Positions 32,454 to 45,600 of a stretch of DNA of 64,000 nt are shown piece by piece. The notes below the pieces were generated by a model. That model did not search any database. It saw nothing but the letters and a program-made list of their open reading frames with translations, and was not told where the DNA came from. The stretch comes from Myrica gale (lineage: Eukaryota; Streptophyta; Magnoliopsida; Fagales; Myricaceae). Position 1 is the first letter of the stretch. Each line of letters opens with the position of its first letter. The position numbers were made by a program, and so were the translations under genes. The stretch lies in assembly GCA_963930655.1 (NCBI GenBank), contig OZ005613.1, forward strand, positions 12,098,501-12,162,500, written 5' to 3'.

Positions 32454-33652
32454 AACTTTTTCGAAAATTACCCCAAAGAATGTGTTTGCTAGCTACAAGT
32501 CTCACAAATGAGATAGATTGCAATAAAGAGTTAAACACAAGGGAAAACTTTAAAGCAATAAATTAGTAGCACAAATAAAGGAGTTAAGGGAAGAGAAGCA
32601 AACACAATCTTTTAGGTGGTTCGGCAAGCCCGCCTACGTCCACCCCTCAAGCTCCTTTACCGAGCCTTGAGTTTTCTTCACTATTCTCCCTTCAACCAAG
32701 GGAAAGGTTTCCTAACACTTGAGCTTGAGAAAAACCCTCTTCAAGCCTCAAGAACGAATTTGAGAACAAACCTCTCCAAACTCCTTCTTTCGATGAACAA
32801 ACCTCACCAAAAGGATAGAAGATAATCACTCTCTTAGTAATGTGTATGGTTGAACAAAATTTCCTCTAAAACTGCCTTGATGGAGTAGATATTACAATGA
32901 GAAATAACTAGCTCTTAGGCTTCACACAATAACAAGGATGTGAAAATTAATAATATGTGTGAATGATGTTTGAATAAAGATTGGAAGATTTTTTTATCAC
33001 TCTAAGCCTTTGTAAATGATTATGGACGATTGAGTTACGTTTCAAAGGCGTGGGAATGACTTTATATAGACCTCATGAGAAAAATAGTCGTTTATAGCCG
33101 TTAGAGTGATCTGTTAAAACGAGTCGGTCGACCGCTACATAAATCGGTCGACCGCTTCAAGTTACCGTTGCACAACGATCATTTTGTCAGAAGCCTAACG
33201 GCTCTTTAATAAATGCAACCGGTCAACTGCTTGGTGTAGCGGTCGTAGGTCCGGTCGACCGCTTCATTGATCCGGTTGGTTTAAAATCTTGATTTTGACT
33301 AACTTAGAATACCCAATTTTAAACTCTAACTTCTCATGAGTATGTAAAAAGGTTTGGGAGTATATTTGGGATATTTTGAAGCCATTAAAAAGGTTTTAAT
33401 CTTTCAACAAACATTAAAACGGTTTATGCAAGTTTTGAAGACTTATGCATGTGTGTGATTGAAATCCTTGTTAAAGATGAAGTCTTAGAGCTACAAAGAT
33501 TACCCTAGCATCTTGAATCTTCACTTTAAGAGCAATTCCATTGAAGGTGACGTTGCTTGATGACTCCGTGCTCATTTTGGATCCGCTTTGCTTCATATCT
33601 CAATTACTTCTATTGTTATCATCAAAACATGGATTGTGACTAAAAGCCATCA
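32442..33652 (-). repeat. 5' LTR of the minus-strand Sirevirus, inner end deleted
   Basis: Matches 24366-25613 from its outer end (TGATGGCTTTTAGTC at 33652; TGTTGGC in the partner) down to the CAATTC(A/G)CC word. There the partner continues for about 40 bp to its CA end, but this copy passes into gag. It carries CGGTCGACCG at 33125-33134 and 33145-33154 and TATATAAAG at 33060-33068. The missing part would have included the U5 end and the tRNA primer site. Confidence 0.85.
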
Positions 33653-33662
33653 GAGGGGATTA

Positions 33663-36600
33663 CTAGAGACCACATAAGCACTGCGTGCACACATGATGCA
33701 CCCCTCCTGGTTCCGTGCAACCGTGGCTAAAAATATCCATCCTTCCTCTAATAGCAGCATCACAGTTCAATTTCCAACTTCCTGCTTCAGGAGGCTTGCA
33801 GATTAAATTTGTGTCTTGGTCATGAGCGACCCAAGCAGCAGAATGCTCCAAGAAACGTCTTTTCATAGATAAAATAATATCAAAAGGGTGTTGATGAGCA
33901 ACACCGTGAACCACTTGGTTTCGTTCAAACCACATAACATCCACAATAATTGCGGCTTGTAAAAGGAACTCCCTTTCGGTTATACCTTCCATGGGGAAAG
34001 ACAATTTAGGATTCAACATAATTGTCAATCAAGATTTAATATCGAGATCCTGCATCCCTGCAAACTGCAAAGGCCAGAATGCCTCCCTCCACAAAAATTG
34101 TGCAAAATTACACTGGAAAGATATACGTTCTTCAGTTTCTACTGCCGAATTACAGAGTGGACATTAGAAAAAGTCCACCTCAAACTGGTCTAAAAGAAAG
34201 CTTAGTTTTGATTTGACAGGGAGAGCTTTACTTACCAGTTTCCACAAGAGTAGCTTCAGCCTTGCTTGAATTTTTTATTGCCAAAGTTTATCCCAATAAA
34301 AAACAGGGGATCCGTCTAGAGGTTGAAATCTTGCATCTTGATCAACATAGTAGGCTGACTTGATTGAGAACCTCCCTGAATGCTCCGGCTTCCTTATCAA
34401 CATATCACAGTTCAGAGGAGTATCAAAGGGGATTCGCAAGATTTTTGAAACACAATCTGGAGTAAAGAAACGTTTCAACTCTTGTCTTTGCCATTGGTTA
34501 CCAGCCACATCAATTAATTCACTCACTTTGGTATTAACCGAGAGGCTAAGGACAACATGATCATTTGGCTGAGCTTTGAAACCTGGGAAGTCTGGAATCC
34601 AAGGATCAGACTACATATTAACATGGCTGCCATCTTTAATAGAAAAAACCATACCCCTCGAAAGAATATTCCTACATGCCAGAATACCCTACCAAACCCA
34701 AGAGCTGTGAGGTTTTTTTTTGCATTGCAACAGAGAGGAGTCTTTGATATATTTCGGACTAAGAGCTTGAACCCATAAGGCTTGAGGTCTAGTGCACATA
34801 AACCATCCCAGTTTTGCAATGAGTGACCGATTCACATCATTCATTATTCGAAGCCCCAAACCCCCCATTTCTGTAGGTCGACAGATAGAAGACCAAGCCA
34901 AAGGGGTAAAATTTATCTTGTCCTTCTCAAAACCCCAGAAAAAGTTCTTGAAACTTCTATCAAGATCTCAACTCCATGTCTTGCGAAGAAGAAATGTCGA
35001 CATTGAGTAGGATGGCATAGAGGCAGCCACTGACTTAATAAGAGTGAACCGACCAGCTTGGGATAAACATTTCGCCTTCCATCCATCTAGTTTGTTAAAA
35101 ATACGTTCTTGGACATCTTTAAAGGCCTATTATTGAAACCTAGGGATATTAAGTGGCAGTCCCAAGTATTTCCCTCCCAGATCAGATCTCTTCAAATCCA
35201 ACTCCTGGCAAATAGCTGAAACTTGGGAAGGGGCAGTGTTTCGGCTAAAAAATACTTCCAATTTGTTTAAGCTAATCAGTTGACCTGGCCATTCAGAATA
35301 TACCTGAAGACATGATTTGATGGTCTGCATCTGCTACACTCGCCTTACTAAAAATCAAGAGGTCATCCGCGAACATCAACTGAGTGATGACCGGAGCTTG
35401 GCTGCTGATTTTGATTCCAGAGAGCAAATTCTACTATTCAGCTTTGAAAAACAAACGAGATAAGACTTCAGAGCATAAGATAAATAAGAAGGGAGAGATT
35501 GGGTCTCCTTGTCTAAGGCCTCTCTTTGGAAAGAAATAACCAAAAGTGGTGCCATTTAACAGAATAGAGAAAGAAACAGTCGATACACACTGGTGAATTA
35601 ATTTGATCCAAGAAGGTGAGAAGCCAAAACACCGCAAAACCTCAAAAAGAAAACTCCACTCTATTCTATCATAAGCCTTGTCCATATCGATCTTCACTGC
35701 CATAGAGCCTCTCTGCCCCGTTTTATGCTTCGGCTTGTGGATAAGTTCCTGGGCTAGAATTGAATTCTCTTGAATTAAACGAGTAGGAACAAAGCCGACC
35801 TGCATAGGAGAAATTAGCTTTTGGAGTAGAGGCTTCAGTCGACTAGCTAAAATTTTAAAGATCACTTTGTAAAGAACATTATAAAGGCTGATCGGTCGAA
35901 AATGAGAAGCCAAGGTAGGATTCTCCCTTTTGTGGATAAGAGCTAAGTTCGTGTGATTGAGAGACTTTAGAATAAAGCCCGAGGTGAAGAACTTTTGGAT
36001 AGCCGCCACAACATCTGCCTTCACTATACTCCAGTAAGAGTGGTAAAATAAAGCGGTTAGACCATCTGGTCCCGGTGCTTTGGATGTACCAATGGAACGA
36101 ACAACAAACCAAATATCCCTCTCATCGGGGACACGACACAGGTTAACGTTATCAGCATCATTAATTACAGGGGAAATTAAAGACTCGATATTCTGGCCAA
36201 AAGAAGGAGTAGACGAATCAAAAAGGCGAGAGAAAGTAGAGACCAGATGGTTACCAATGTCTTCTCGGCAAGTAAGCCACGCTGCGTCCTCCGATTTGAG
36301 ACCTTCAATGCAGTTTCTTCTTCTTCGAACCACTGTCGATAAATGGAAATACTTTGTGTTTAAATCTGCCGAGAAGTGCCAAGTCACTCGAGACTTGCTT
36401 TTCCACATAACCTTCTCACACTTCAAAGCCTCCTGCAGGTTCCATTGAAAATGTTGTTCCATTGCTTCACATTGGGGAGTTGGATCCAAAGATTGGATTC
36501 GCGACAATTCACTTTGATAGAATCTTTTAGCACTTTGATCTTTTGGACAACTTGGAAAGCCGGAGAACCAAAAAAAGGTGAAGACCAAGCATGGTCCACC

Positions 36601-38165
36601 ACCTCTCTACAAAGAGGAGAAAGAACCCAAAAAGCCTTAAAACGGAAGGGTTGAGGACCCGAAGATTGGTCACCAAAAGTGTCAAGCAGAATTGGTGCGT
36701 GGTCGGAGGAGGTCCGCGGACAATGTTGCACCGTAGCCCGGGGAAACAAAATTCTCCAATCGCCATTAACCACCCCTATCAAGTCTTTCTCGAATAAGAG
36801 CTTGGCCCGATCTCTTATTACTCCAAGTGTACTGGGGGCCATTAAAACCAAGGTCAACCATCACCTGAGTAAGCATAAAATGCCGGAGACGCGAAGAGGA
36901 AGAGTCACTGACCGGATTGCCACCACTCTTATCATTCTGGGAGATAATAGAATTAAAGTCACCGAGGCATAACCAAGCACCCGTGAAAGCATCTGCGATG
37001 GTTTCGACCTCATTCCAGAAACGAAGCTTCTCTCGCCAAATCGTTGGACCATAAACCAATGTCATCATCCAAGGGTCATGCCCAGGATCAGAGAAAATTA
37101 GAGCATTAATGAAATGATGGCAAATGGTAGTAACCTCCAGATCGATCCCATTCCTCCACCCTAACTCCAAACCACCTTTTCGACCCACATGAGGCTGCTG
37201 AACAAAATTAACAGAAATCTTAGTCTCAACAAGAAAAATAATATCGGGGTTGAGCTTTCCGATCCAAACTCGAAGAGTACGGACAGTCGAGGCCCGAGCT
37301 AAGCCTCGACAATTCCAGTGGAGTGTCCTCATGGGTGAGGTGGGGGCAAGATAAGGCTCGCCACCCCAGCCATGTCCAAAGAAATACCGTCAGCATCCTC
37401 TCCGACCAGTTTGTTCTCGGCAACCTGATCCAACTCCAAATACTGCAAAATTTTCGATTTTCCATGAGTACCTTGCCCAAAGATTCGCCCAGACTTGCTG
37501 CTGGCCCCTTTCGCCTTTCTAATTCTGCCGTGAAGTTTCAGTTAGGCAAGGGTGCAATCTGTTGAGTCGATCGATGGTCTACTATCCTTCCACTTTCGTT
37601 CAGCTTTAAAGCGTTCAATAACCAGTGACCCATTCGTAACTTCAAACTGTGCCTCCGAGTGTTGAAGTGAGGACTGGGTCAACAGGGAGTCCATATTAAT
37701 GTGGTCGTCATCAATGGTAAAAGGAACCTGGGCCCAAGGGAGACTCAGCCAGGCCTCAGTAACGTCTTGAGCTGATTCCTTTTTTCAGGCGGGACTGATA
37801 GATGCGAAGAGTGGGTAGCCAAGAGATGAGAGGCCATATCTGGGTTGGGCTTCTCCGTAGCCCAAGAAGTGTGAGGTGAAGAGAACGGCCCAGATATTGA
37901 ACTTTTGATTAAAGACGTGCTATCTAGTGGAGGTGACACAGAGAGAGGGTCAAAAGAATCAGAGAGTGTCAGGAGACCAGGGGTGACAAACACGTTATCC
38001 CGCGAATATCGGCTCAGCAGGATCTGGGGTGTCAGGGCCTGAGGAGTGGCTTGGGGGACAATCTCGCAGGGGTCTCTAATAGTCAGGGTGGTCCTAGGAC
38101 CCTGGTAGACTTCGAGCTCAGCAGAGGAAAGGGAGTTGCAGTTGATGTAACTTCCACAGGCTTTG
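33663..38165 (-). pseudogene. L1-type LINE: ORF1 tail and ORF2 (endonuclease, RT, zf-RVT, RNase H start)
   Basis: ORF2 starts at 37332 (MRTLHWNCRGLARASTVRTL; endonuclease Asn), with FLVETK, LCLGDFNSI, QYTWSN and later SSDHAPILLD. RT at 35434-36588: SKAPGPDGLTALFYHSYW, HFRPISLYNVLYKVI, VKIDMDKAYDRIEWSFLFEV, RGLRQGDPISPFLFILCSEV, then MFADDLLIFS near 35365. zf-RVT lies near 34120-34320, and the RNase H start (GSWKLNCDAAIRGRM) at 33750. The domain is cut by the Sirevirus and ends at 24360-24068. A Pro/Ser-rich ORF1 tail lies at 37330-38165. Several frameshifts and stops are present. The 5' part of ORF1 in this orientation is missing, while a forward ORF1 N-terminal half abuts at 38170. Confidence 0.85.
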
Positions 38166-38169
38166 TCTA

Positions 38170-39470
38170 TAATTCAAAACTGAGAGTTTTTTCTAACCTT
38201 TTCTCTCCCCTCTCTCCTCCCCTTTTCCCCTACCTCCCAAATCTCGCCTTTTCCTTAACAAGTTCTTGGGACTTGCAACCCTAAACCTCACCCCTGTATG
38301 GCTTGCATTTCTTCACACAACCTTCTGTCTTATTTTTCCCCTTACCAACCACAACTGACCTATCTTTCTCCTATCGCCATCCTTCTTACAAGCTTCCATT
38401 TCCTTTCCCTTCCCTGTCGCCTTTTGTCTACACGGTCCATTTTCCTCTTTCCTTTTCACACCCTCTGTTTTCTAACAATGAACCCCCTATCGCAATCCGA
38501 GGAAGCTCTAGAATCCGAAATGGCTTTGCTTGTGGATCGCACCCAGAATCTAAACTGGGATGAAGAACCATCTACCTTTGATGGGTCACTGTAGGAGGCT
38601 GATTTGACGTCCAAACGTGTCCTACTGGGAAAGATTATTTCACAACGCATCATCAATAAACAAGCAGTGTGGGAACTCGTGATGCACTCTTGGAGGTTTG
38701 TTAAAAGTCTGGAGGTCGAAGACTTAGGTAATAATGCTTTCTTATTTACTTTTTCCCACTCCAACGTTAGAGACCAAATTCTCCATGGAGGCCCCTGGAA
38801 TGTTCGAGGCCAAATGCTCATCCTAAAACCATGGAACCCGAGTCTGACGATTGAAGAAATCGACTTGCTCTCCACCCCAGTGTGGATTAGATTCATGGGT
38901 TGCCCCTATATAGGATGACGGAGAGAAGTATCTGCAATATTGGCATGAGTGTGGGCTCTGTTCTCACTCATGATTTTCCAACCATGAGCGAGTGTAGGTA
39001 ATGTTGGATACTCAACAACCTTTGGTCCTGGGATACTATCGGAAGCGGACAGAGGCGGCCCCGTGCTGGGTTCAACTTAAAAATGAGAAAATCTCGGATT
39101 TTTGTTATGCTTGTGGCCATATTGGTCACACACAATCGGCTGTGAGATTAGATTCCTCTCAAATGACCCTCATTTCCGTTTCAGTCCTAAGATGAAAGCT
39201 GATGGTCCTGGTTTTGACTTTCATAAGTGGTCCATTGATGCTATGCGGAGGACGCGTATGGGAAGGTGGAGAGCGATCGGGACTCACCACTAGGAACGCC
39301 GGCTCCAGATAATATTTTTCGTGCTACAACTCCAACCCAGGGTCCCTTTACCCCGAACAATCAGACTTTCCTTTCACCTCCAGCCCGAAGGAGGCTATTC
39401 TTCCCTCCCCGATATCCTTCACCGTCCTTAATAAGGGGAGTGTGACCAGAGATTAAGGCCATAGTTGTCT
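38170..39470 (+). pseudogene. LINE ORF1 N-terminal half (DUF4283 and zinc knuckle), forward strand
   Basis: A pyrimidine-rich leader (38190-38470) precedes ATG 38478, which gives MNPLSQSEEALESEMALLVD. A stop at about 38592 is followed by an RNA-binding-like DUF4283 domain (SHSNVRDQILHGGPWNVRGQ, TPVWIRFMGCPY). A zinc knuckle region follows (WVQLKNEKISDFCYACGHIG, 39060-39140), whose later Cys is lost (GCxIR-type replaced). It ends by 39470. No ORF2 follows in this orientation. It may be the inverted 5' part of the minus-strand LINE next to it, or an independent fragment. Confidence 0.7.
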
Positions 39471-39579
39471 TTTGGAATTTCGAATGTCGTTAAAAACTTA
39501 AATGAGAAATTTGCATGACACACTTTTGTTTCTTCTGCAACCTCGATCAACTGAGATAAAATTGCCCATCCATGTCTAA

Positions 39580-39977
39580 GGGCATGTTCGTTTGAGAAAA
39601 TTTGTTGAATTCTAAAAGTGTTTGAGTGTTAAAATTTTAGGGTATTAAATTTGGTGAAAAAGTGAAGCGATAAATGATTTTTAATATTTATTATAGTGAA
39701 AAGTAATTATGTGATGTAGAGAGAGTGATTATATTGTAATTTTTTATTGTGTTAAAATTTTAGGAAGTATAAAATTTTCTTTGTCAAATGCACCTTAAGA
39801 ATAGTGTGAATATTTAAGTAATGCTTGAGCTTTATTAGCATGCGTGTAAAAGTTGTATTGATGTGTGTAAAAAGGTAATATTGAGTTGTATTGGTATGCA
39901 TGTAGAAGTAATGTTAAGAGTATAAAATTAAAAAGTTGGATTCAAATTCTAGAATTTTTAGCCAAACAAACATGCCC
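39580..39977. mobile_element. Tourist-like (PIF/Harbinger) MITE, 398 bp, TSD TAA
   Basis: Ends are GGGCATGTTCGTTTG and CAAACAAACATGCCC, inverse copies with one mismatch. TAA flanks both sides (39577-39579 and 39978-39980). The size, the three-base TWA-type duplication and the lack of coding sequence fit PIF/Harbinger-derived MITEs. Internal sequence is AT-rich. Confidence 0.85.
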
Positions 39978-39980
39978 TAA

Positions 39981-41309
39981 ATAGTAAAATCCCAACCCTG
40001 CCAACAAATTGCTTCCGCAATTTCAACCGTGTACCTTGAGTGGCAATGGAGGCCTATGAAAATATGAGTTAAGTGCACACTTACGGATTCAAATAGTTAT
40101 TTATGTAAAAAAATCGTGACTTAAATAAGGACTAGTCAACAGGTCAGACAGCCTCTCCAAAATTTACCGTGACATTAAATTAATTCAATTCGTATAAATA
40201 CTAAACTAAATCTGTCTACACTCGATACACGTGAATGAGTGTCCGAATTGTTTTTAGTTACCTAAAAAAAAGTTTGCACAAGCGAAGGAAATGTCTAAAA
40301 GGGTATGCCCAATCATGTAAGGGTGGACCCTCTTAATCCACATGAGAGTGATTGGCTGGTGTAGTTTTGACTCTTTTATTAGCACTATGGATCAAGTACA
40401 ATCAACTGCTAGGGTGGAGAACAAATCTGGAATTGTGAAGTACTTGTCAGATGGTCGTGTTTATGGCATCTATCCTGCACTCAAGGCATTAATCTTAGCG
40501 CAAAATTGGGTGGGGAAAGAAATAATTTTATAAACACTAGTTCTTAGATTTTGTTGACTTTTTAGAAATATTCCGTTGAGTGGTCACTTATATGGATGTT
40601 CAAATTTGATAGCGGTGTCGGTTATGGCAATAACAGTCACCGCCACCGAATGAGCCGGTTTTTAAATATTGGTCACCGCTACTGTCATCGTTAAGTTTGG
40701 TACCTGACCCTTAGCAGTGACGATTTTAGCGAAGACAGTTCTTGGTTACCAGCATGTATATTTAGTCATTTTTTTAGCCTTTTACTCACTTGACCCAATG
40801 GATTTTTCTTCTTTTTTTTTGGTCAATTTGAACACCTAATAGGGTTGTTCATGGGTCGGGTCGGGTTTGTATGGCTTTGTTTTTAGTTAGTCCAATCTCG
40901 ACTCGAAGAAACTGTTACTGGACTCAACTGAACCCGATATGTACTAGTCGGGGCGGGGTTTTGTTTGGTGTGTGTGTCTGTCTGTCTCAGTACTAAAGTT
41001 AAGGTTATTGACACTAAAAATTTGATCATCTATCCAACTCTTTTTTCACCCAATAGCCAAGAAAGTAAAAAGTGATAAACATAGCTTTTTGTAAGAATTT
41101 GCACTTAAACCATGCGAGCTTGGACTGGTCTTCTAAGTGTTCCATCTACCAAATTGTTTGTATAATAATGACACCATCACCAACTTTAAATTAAAAAGAA
41201 AAACTAGTAAGCTCCTCCTCACATATTACATTTGAAAATCAAGCAATCCAAAAAGTCTCATATAACAAACAAACTTAGAGGAGCATACACATGCAAACAA
41301 CCTATAGAT

Positions 41310-41348
<39 letters not shown>

Positions 41349-41640
41349 GCAAAAAAAAACCTGAATGCCACATCTATGGCCAGGTAAAACAATAAAACAA
41401 GGTTGCCATCAACAGATGGAACTCCAGGTACCAAGAGAAAAAAAAATCATTACATAATACAAATCCAAGAGCACTAAAGATACAAAAAAATTATGTAAAC
41501 AATTATAAACATGACGTGCAAACAGAAGTAGAAATTCAATGGCCAAATGAAACAAGCAACAGATCCTCTACTTCAAGACCAAACTCGAGTTGAAGAAGCT
41601 ATAAAAGAGAAAATAAACAAAACAGTTGATGAGCCAATGA
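39981..41640. other. Intergenic, no recognised gene; (GA)n microsatellite
   Basis: A 63-codon ORF at 40342-40533 shows no similarity I recognise. A (GA)n run lies at 41312-41346. The rest is AT-rich. Confidence 0.4.
41312..41346 (+). repeat. (GA)n microsatellite
   Basis: About 17 perfect GA units. Confidence 0.95.
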
Positions 41641-42100
41641 AGATAAATCTGAAGAACTCAGATGAGAAGATCCTTTTCTCCTTTCATTAAATAGAGTTGT
41701 TCACAAGATTGAATCAACAAGATCTCTAAGGTGGTTATGTACTTCATATTGGGAAACAATGTAGTCAAACTTGCACAACTGAGAGTGACAAATGTCCTAG
41801 GGTTAGTGAGGTACCCATCCACCCCTCTTTCAAGGATTGAGAACACACTTATAAATAAAAACCGAAGAGATTTCAATCAACATACTCCATTCTCCACCAA
41901 GCAGGTCAAACTTTCACTCTCCCAAATGAGTAATGTCTGAAGGTTGGTGAATCACCCGTCCACCCCTCAATATAAAAATCCTAGTCTTGGACACGTACCT
42001 ATATATAAATATCGGAGAGAATTCAAGCAATATACCCCCGTTATCCAATAAGTGTCCATTAGTTTTTGTTGTTACTCTCAAATATCTAAGCTTAACCACA
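41640..42100 (-). pseudogene. Probable NLR leucine-rich-repeat relic
   Basis: Minus strand 41658-41876 reads MKSLRFLFISVFSILERGVD, then a word resembling LTNLRTLVTLSC, SLTTLFPNMKYITTLEILLI and QSCEQLYLMKGEKDLLI. This is the phrasing of LRRs in plant CNL resistance proteins. A second, more decayed unit (LLDNGGILLEFSPIFIYRYV...) lies at 41914-42099, so there may be two duplicated repeat units. No NB-ARC is seen nearby. It is a small orphan fragment, not a gene. Confidence 0.5.
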
Positions 42101-42607
42101 TTCCTTTTACATTGTTTTTGATATTGTAATCACAGTTTCCCTCCACCAAAAGTGAGGGTTTTGAATAAAATTTCAGAGGCACCGTTTTCTTTCTTAAAAA
42201 GCCTAAATACTTGAACAACCTCTGTGGTTTCACTTTGTGACCATTTGGTATTGGATATTTAGGACTTTAAAAAAAACAGAGGTAGTGAGAGAAGTCCTAC
42301 ATTTAGCAATGATCAACTGAAAGCAAAATGTGATAATCGAATGATTGCAATTGATGTTGAAGAAAAATTGATTAAATCAAATTATTTTATTTGATTGGTA
42401 TGTTATTCTTTGTGATTATCTGTCAGTGACTGCCGTAATCTTTTATTTTCCTAAAAGTCAACAGGGACATGGATCACATTTGCATTCGAGATTGAAAGAA
42501 ACAGTAAGGGATGTGTCACAAAAGGATAATTATGCACTCACATTGAAAAATGGGAGAATTTAAGGATGGAAATAGTTCCATGGCTTCATGGATTCTATCT
42601 GTATAAT

Positions 42608-42619
42608 AAGCTTTGACAT
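42608..42619 (+). repeat. Left target-site duplication of the LINE 42620-47363
   Basis: AAGCTTTGACAT, identical to 47364-47375 behind the A-tail. Confidence 0.85.
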
Positions 42620-45600
42620 GTGGAGCTCTGGTCTCTATTTGGTATAATTGGCCAGGCTAGGGCTGGTAAGCCTGAACAATTTCGTTGGGCGGCACTACTG
42701 GGTATTCGAACTTGAGGCTGGTACACCTGCAGAACGTGATGAAGTTGAAAGGGTCTTTTGACTAGAATTAGTCCTTGCCAAATCTGGATCAAGGGTCACA
42801 AATCTTGAAGAATTCGAATTCTTTTGATGAGGCTGCAGGTACATACCATGTTCTCTCTCTTTTCTATCCCATATCGTTCTATTAGGACCAAGATATTGGA
42901 TATTTCAACATCAGCAATTAGAGAGCTAAAGTCTATTATATTTTCGTCCTTTCTCTATGTGGTTTTGTTGGGATTGTGAAATATTATTCGGTTTTTTGAG
43001 ATTGGGTTGATTGGGCTGTGGAACCAGCCAACACTCTGCGATCTCTTGTATCTTTGTGGCATTCTTGGGACTGTTTGGCTCTGTGGGTTTTCTTGGGCTT
43101 GTGCGAATATTGTTGATTTTCTAAGATTGGGTCAGTTGTGTACTGAAACTAAGACAGCTAACTTTGATCTGTTGAAACTCCGTTTTAGTTTGGCTCGAAG
43201 ATTGTCATAAGTACAGAAGATTCAACCCATGAAGGCTCTTTTTTGGAATTGCCACGGGTTAGCCCCCCCCGCGGCTACGCGTTCCCTCTGAGCTCTCATT
43301 CGACAACACAATTCGGATTGTGTGTGTCTAGTGGAGACGAAAATTGGTGACTCTCATTCCGTTCTTTCTAGGGTGGGTTTTCCGCTCTCTTTTTCTTCCC
43401 CTGCTATCGGGCTTAGCGGAGGTATGGTTTTTGCTTGGCGACCTGGTATTGAGTTTGATCTTGTTCTTCTCCATCATAATATTATTAGCATCATGGTTTT
43501 CGACGCTCCAAGTCGACAACCTTGGAGTTTCTCCTTCATTTACGGTCCTGTAGACAACAACCAGAGGGATGATTTTTGGTCTATGTTATCTAGTTTGGAC
43601 AATAGGTTTGGTGATCCCTGGATTATTTTTGGGTGATTTTAACGAGGTTTTAGAGCAAAGGGAGAAACAAGGAGGACGTGCGGTGGCCTCTTCTTCCACT
43701 GCTGGAGGACTAGCTCATTTCTTGTTACAACATGGACTGGTGGATCTTGGCTTTGTGGGTAGTGCTTATACTTGGGCTAATGATCGGAAGGAGACCAGGC
43801 GTATAAGAAAAGGATTGGATAAAGGGTATGCTAATACCTCATGGGCTTCCCTGTTTCCGAAAGCTTTGGTTTCTCACCTACCTCGAACATCGTCGGATCA
43901 TTGTCCAATTTTACTACAATCAGCTTACACCTCCTTATCTGGACCCAAACCGTTCAGGTTTGAACAATTCTGGTTATGTGAAGCCTCTAGCCATCAGATT
44001 ATTTCCGACGTGTGGCATTACTCTTCGGTGGGTTCTCCTGCTTTTCGTTTGGTTGCTAAGTTGCTATCCACCAAGAAAGCTCTTCAGCTCTAGAACAAAA
44101 ATGTGGTAGGCAGTCTTTCTTGCAAGATTAGTTCATTATATAATCATTTGGCTACTCTGGAATGCAATGTATTAACTGAATCTCTAGAGGAGGAGATTAT
44201 CATTACTTGCAGACATCTTCAAAGTGCTTTGAAGCAAGAAGAAGATTTGTGGAAGTCCAAATCCAGGGTGCAGTGGCTCACGATGACAGATTTGAACACT
44301 AAATTTTTTCACGTCTCAACCATCATAAGGAGATGGAGAAATGACATTACCTCTCGCAAACTGCCACGGGTCAATGGTGTTCTGAACGGCTTGATATCGG
44401 TAACATGGTGGGACACTTTTTATCTCTTTATCAGACCTCTGCACCGACGATGGATGAGAGACTTATAGATCTGATTTCTCCGTTGGTTACAGATTCTGAA
44501 AATCTGTTTCTTAGTGGTATTTCAGAAGCTTCGGAAATCATTAGAACGGTCAAACATATGGGTCCTTCAAAAGCACCAGGCCCAGATGGAATGACCGCTT
44601 CGTTTTACCAAACATACTGGAGTACTGTTGGACAATCAGTTATTTCTATGGTTCAACATTTTTTTGTATCGGGTTATATGCTGAAGAATCTGAATCATAC
44701 GTATGTTGCTCTTTTACCTAAAGTCAATAATCCTACAAAAGTGGAGCAGTTTCGACCTATTGGACTTTGTAACGTTTGTTACAAAATTATATCCAAAATT
44801 ATGGCTAATAGGTTGAAGAAGATACTTCCGAAGCTCATTTCGGCTACCCAATCCGCTTTTGTCCTTGGACCCATCATTCAAGATAATTCTATCTGTGCTT
44901 CTGAGTTGATACACTCTATGAAACACAAAAGTGGGCGTAGTGGGTTGATGGCGTTAAAACTTGATATGGCTCGGGCCTATGATAGAATGGAGTGGTGTTT
45001 TATCTTGCTGGTGTTGGAATGTTTTGGTTTCAGTCAAGGATGGATACAGCTTATACATCAATGTTTATCGATTGTTTCTTACTCTCTCCTTCTTAATGTG
45101 AGTCCGTTTGGTAGAATCAAGCCTAGCAGAGGATTAAGACAGGGAGATCCCCTTTCTCCCTTTCTATTCATTCTAGCTTCGGAGGTGATTACACATATGT
45201 TTCAGAAGCAAGAGGAGTTGGGTTTGTTCCATTGTATCCGGACTTCAAGAAGGGCGCCTTCGGTAAATGAATTACTTTTTGCCGACGATTTATTTGTTTT
45301 ATGTAGAGCAAATCTGCGTGAAGCTAGAAGTGTGGATGATACGCTTTCTATTTATTGTAATTGGTCTGGTCAAAGTATTAGCAAACACAAGTCCACGGTT
45401 AATTTTAGCCCCAATACACTCCCTGATATGAAACTAGTCATTACAAACTATCTTGGACTAAAAGAGATGCAAAAAGACAGCAAATATCTTGGCTTACCAA
45501 TCTTTATGGGCCGCTCAAAATCTCAAAATTTTGCATTGGTGAAAGAACGTGTGGCATCAAAGCTATCCGGGTGGATATGTAAAACATTGTCACAAGCAGG

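Larger units (their letters stand above)
24366..33652 (-). mobile_element. Full-span Sirevirus-type Copia retrotransposon, 9.29 kb, TSD GAGGG
   Basis: Two LTRs (24366-25613 and about 32442-33652) flank gag-pol on the minus strand. GAGGG occurs at 24361-24365 and 33653-33657, and the ends are TGATATTCC.../...CCATCA in plus orientation (TG...CA). Order on the minus strand: 5' LTR, gag, protease, integrase, RT, RNase H, promoter-like block, extra Transposase_32-like ORF, polypurine tract, 3' LTR. The additional gene after pol and the wording of the RT (MHEEFEMSMMGELNFFLGLQ) place it in the Sirevirus lineage. It is broken: the primer-binding site is missing and the RT active site is changed. It sits in the RNase H domain of a LINE. 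Confidence 0.9.

Noticed and set aside
38303-38563. Forward Ser/Pro/Phe-rich frames before the LINE ORF1
   Set aside because: They come from the pyrimidine-rich leader typical of plant L1 elements; composition explains the openness.
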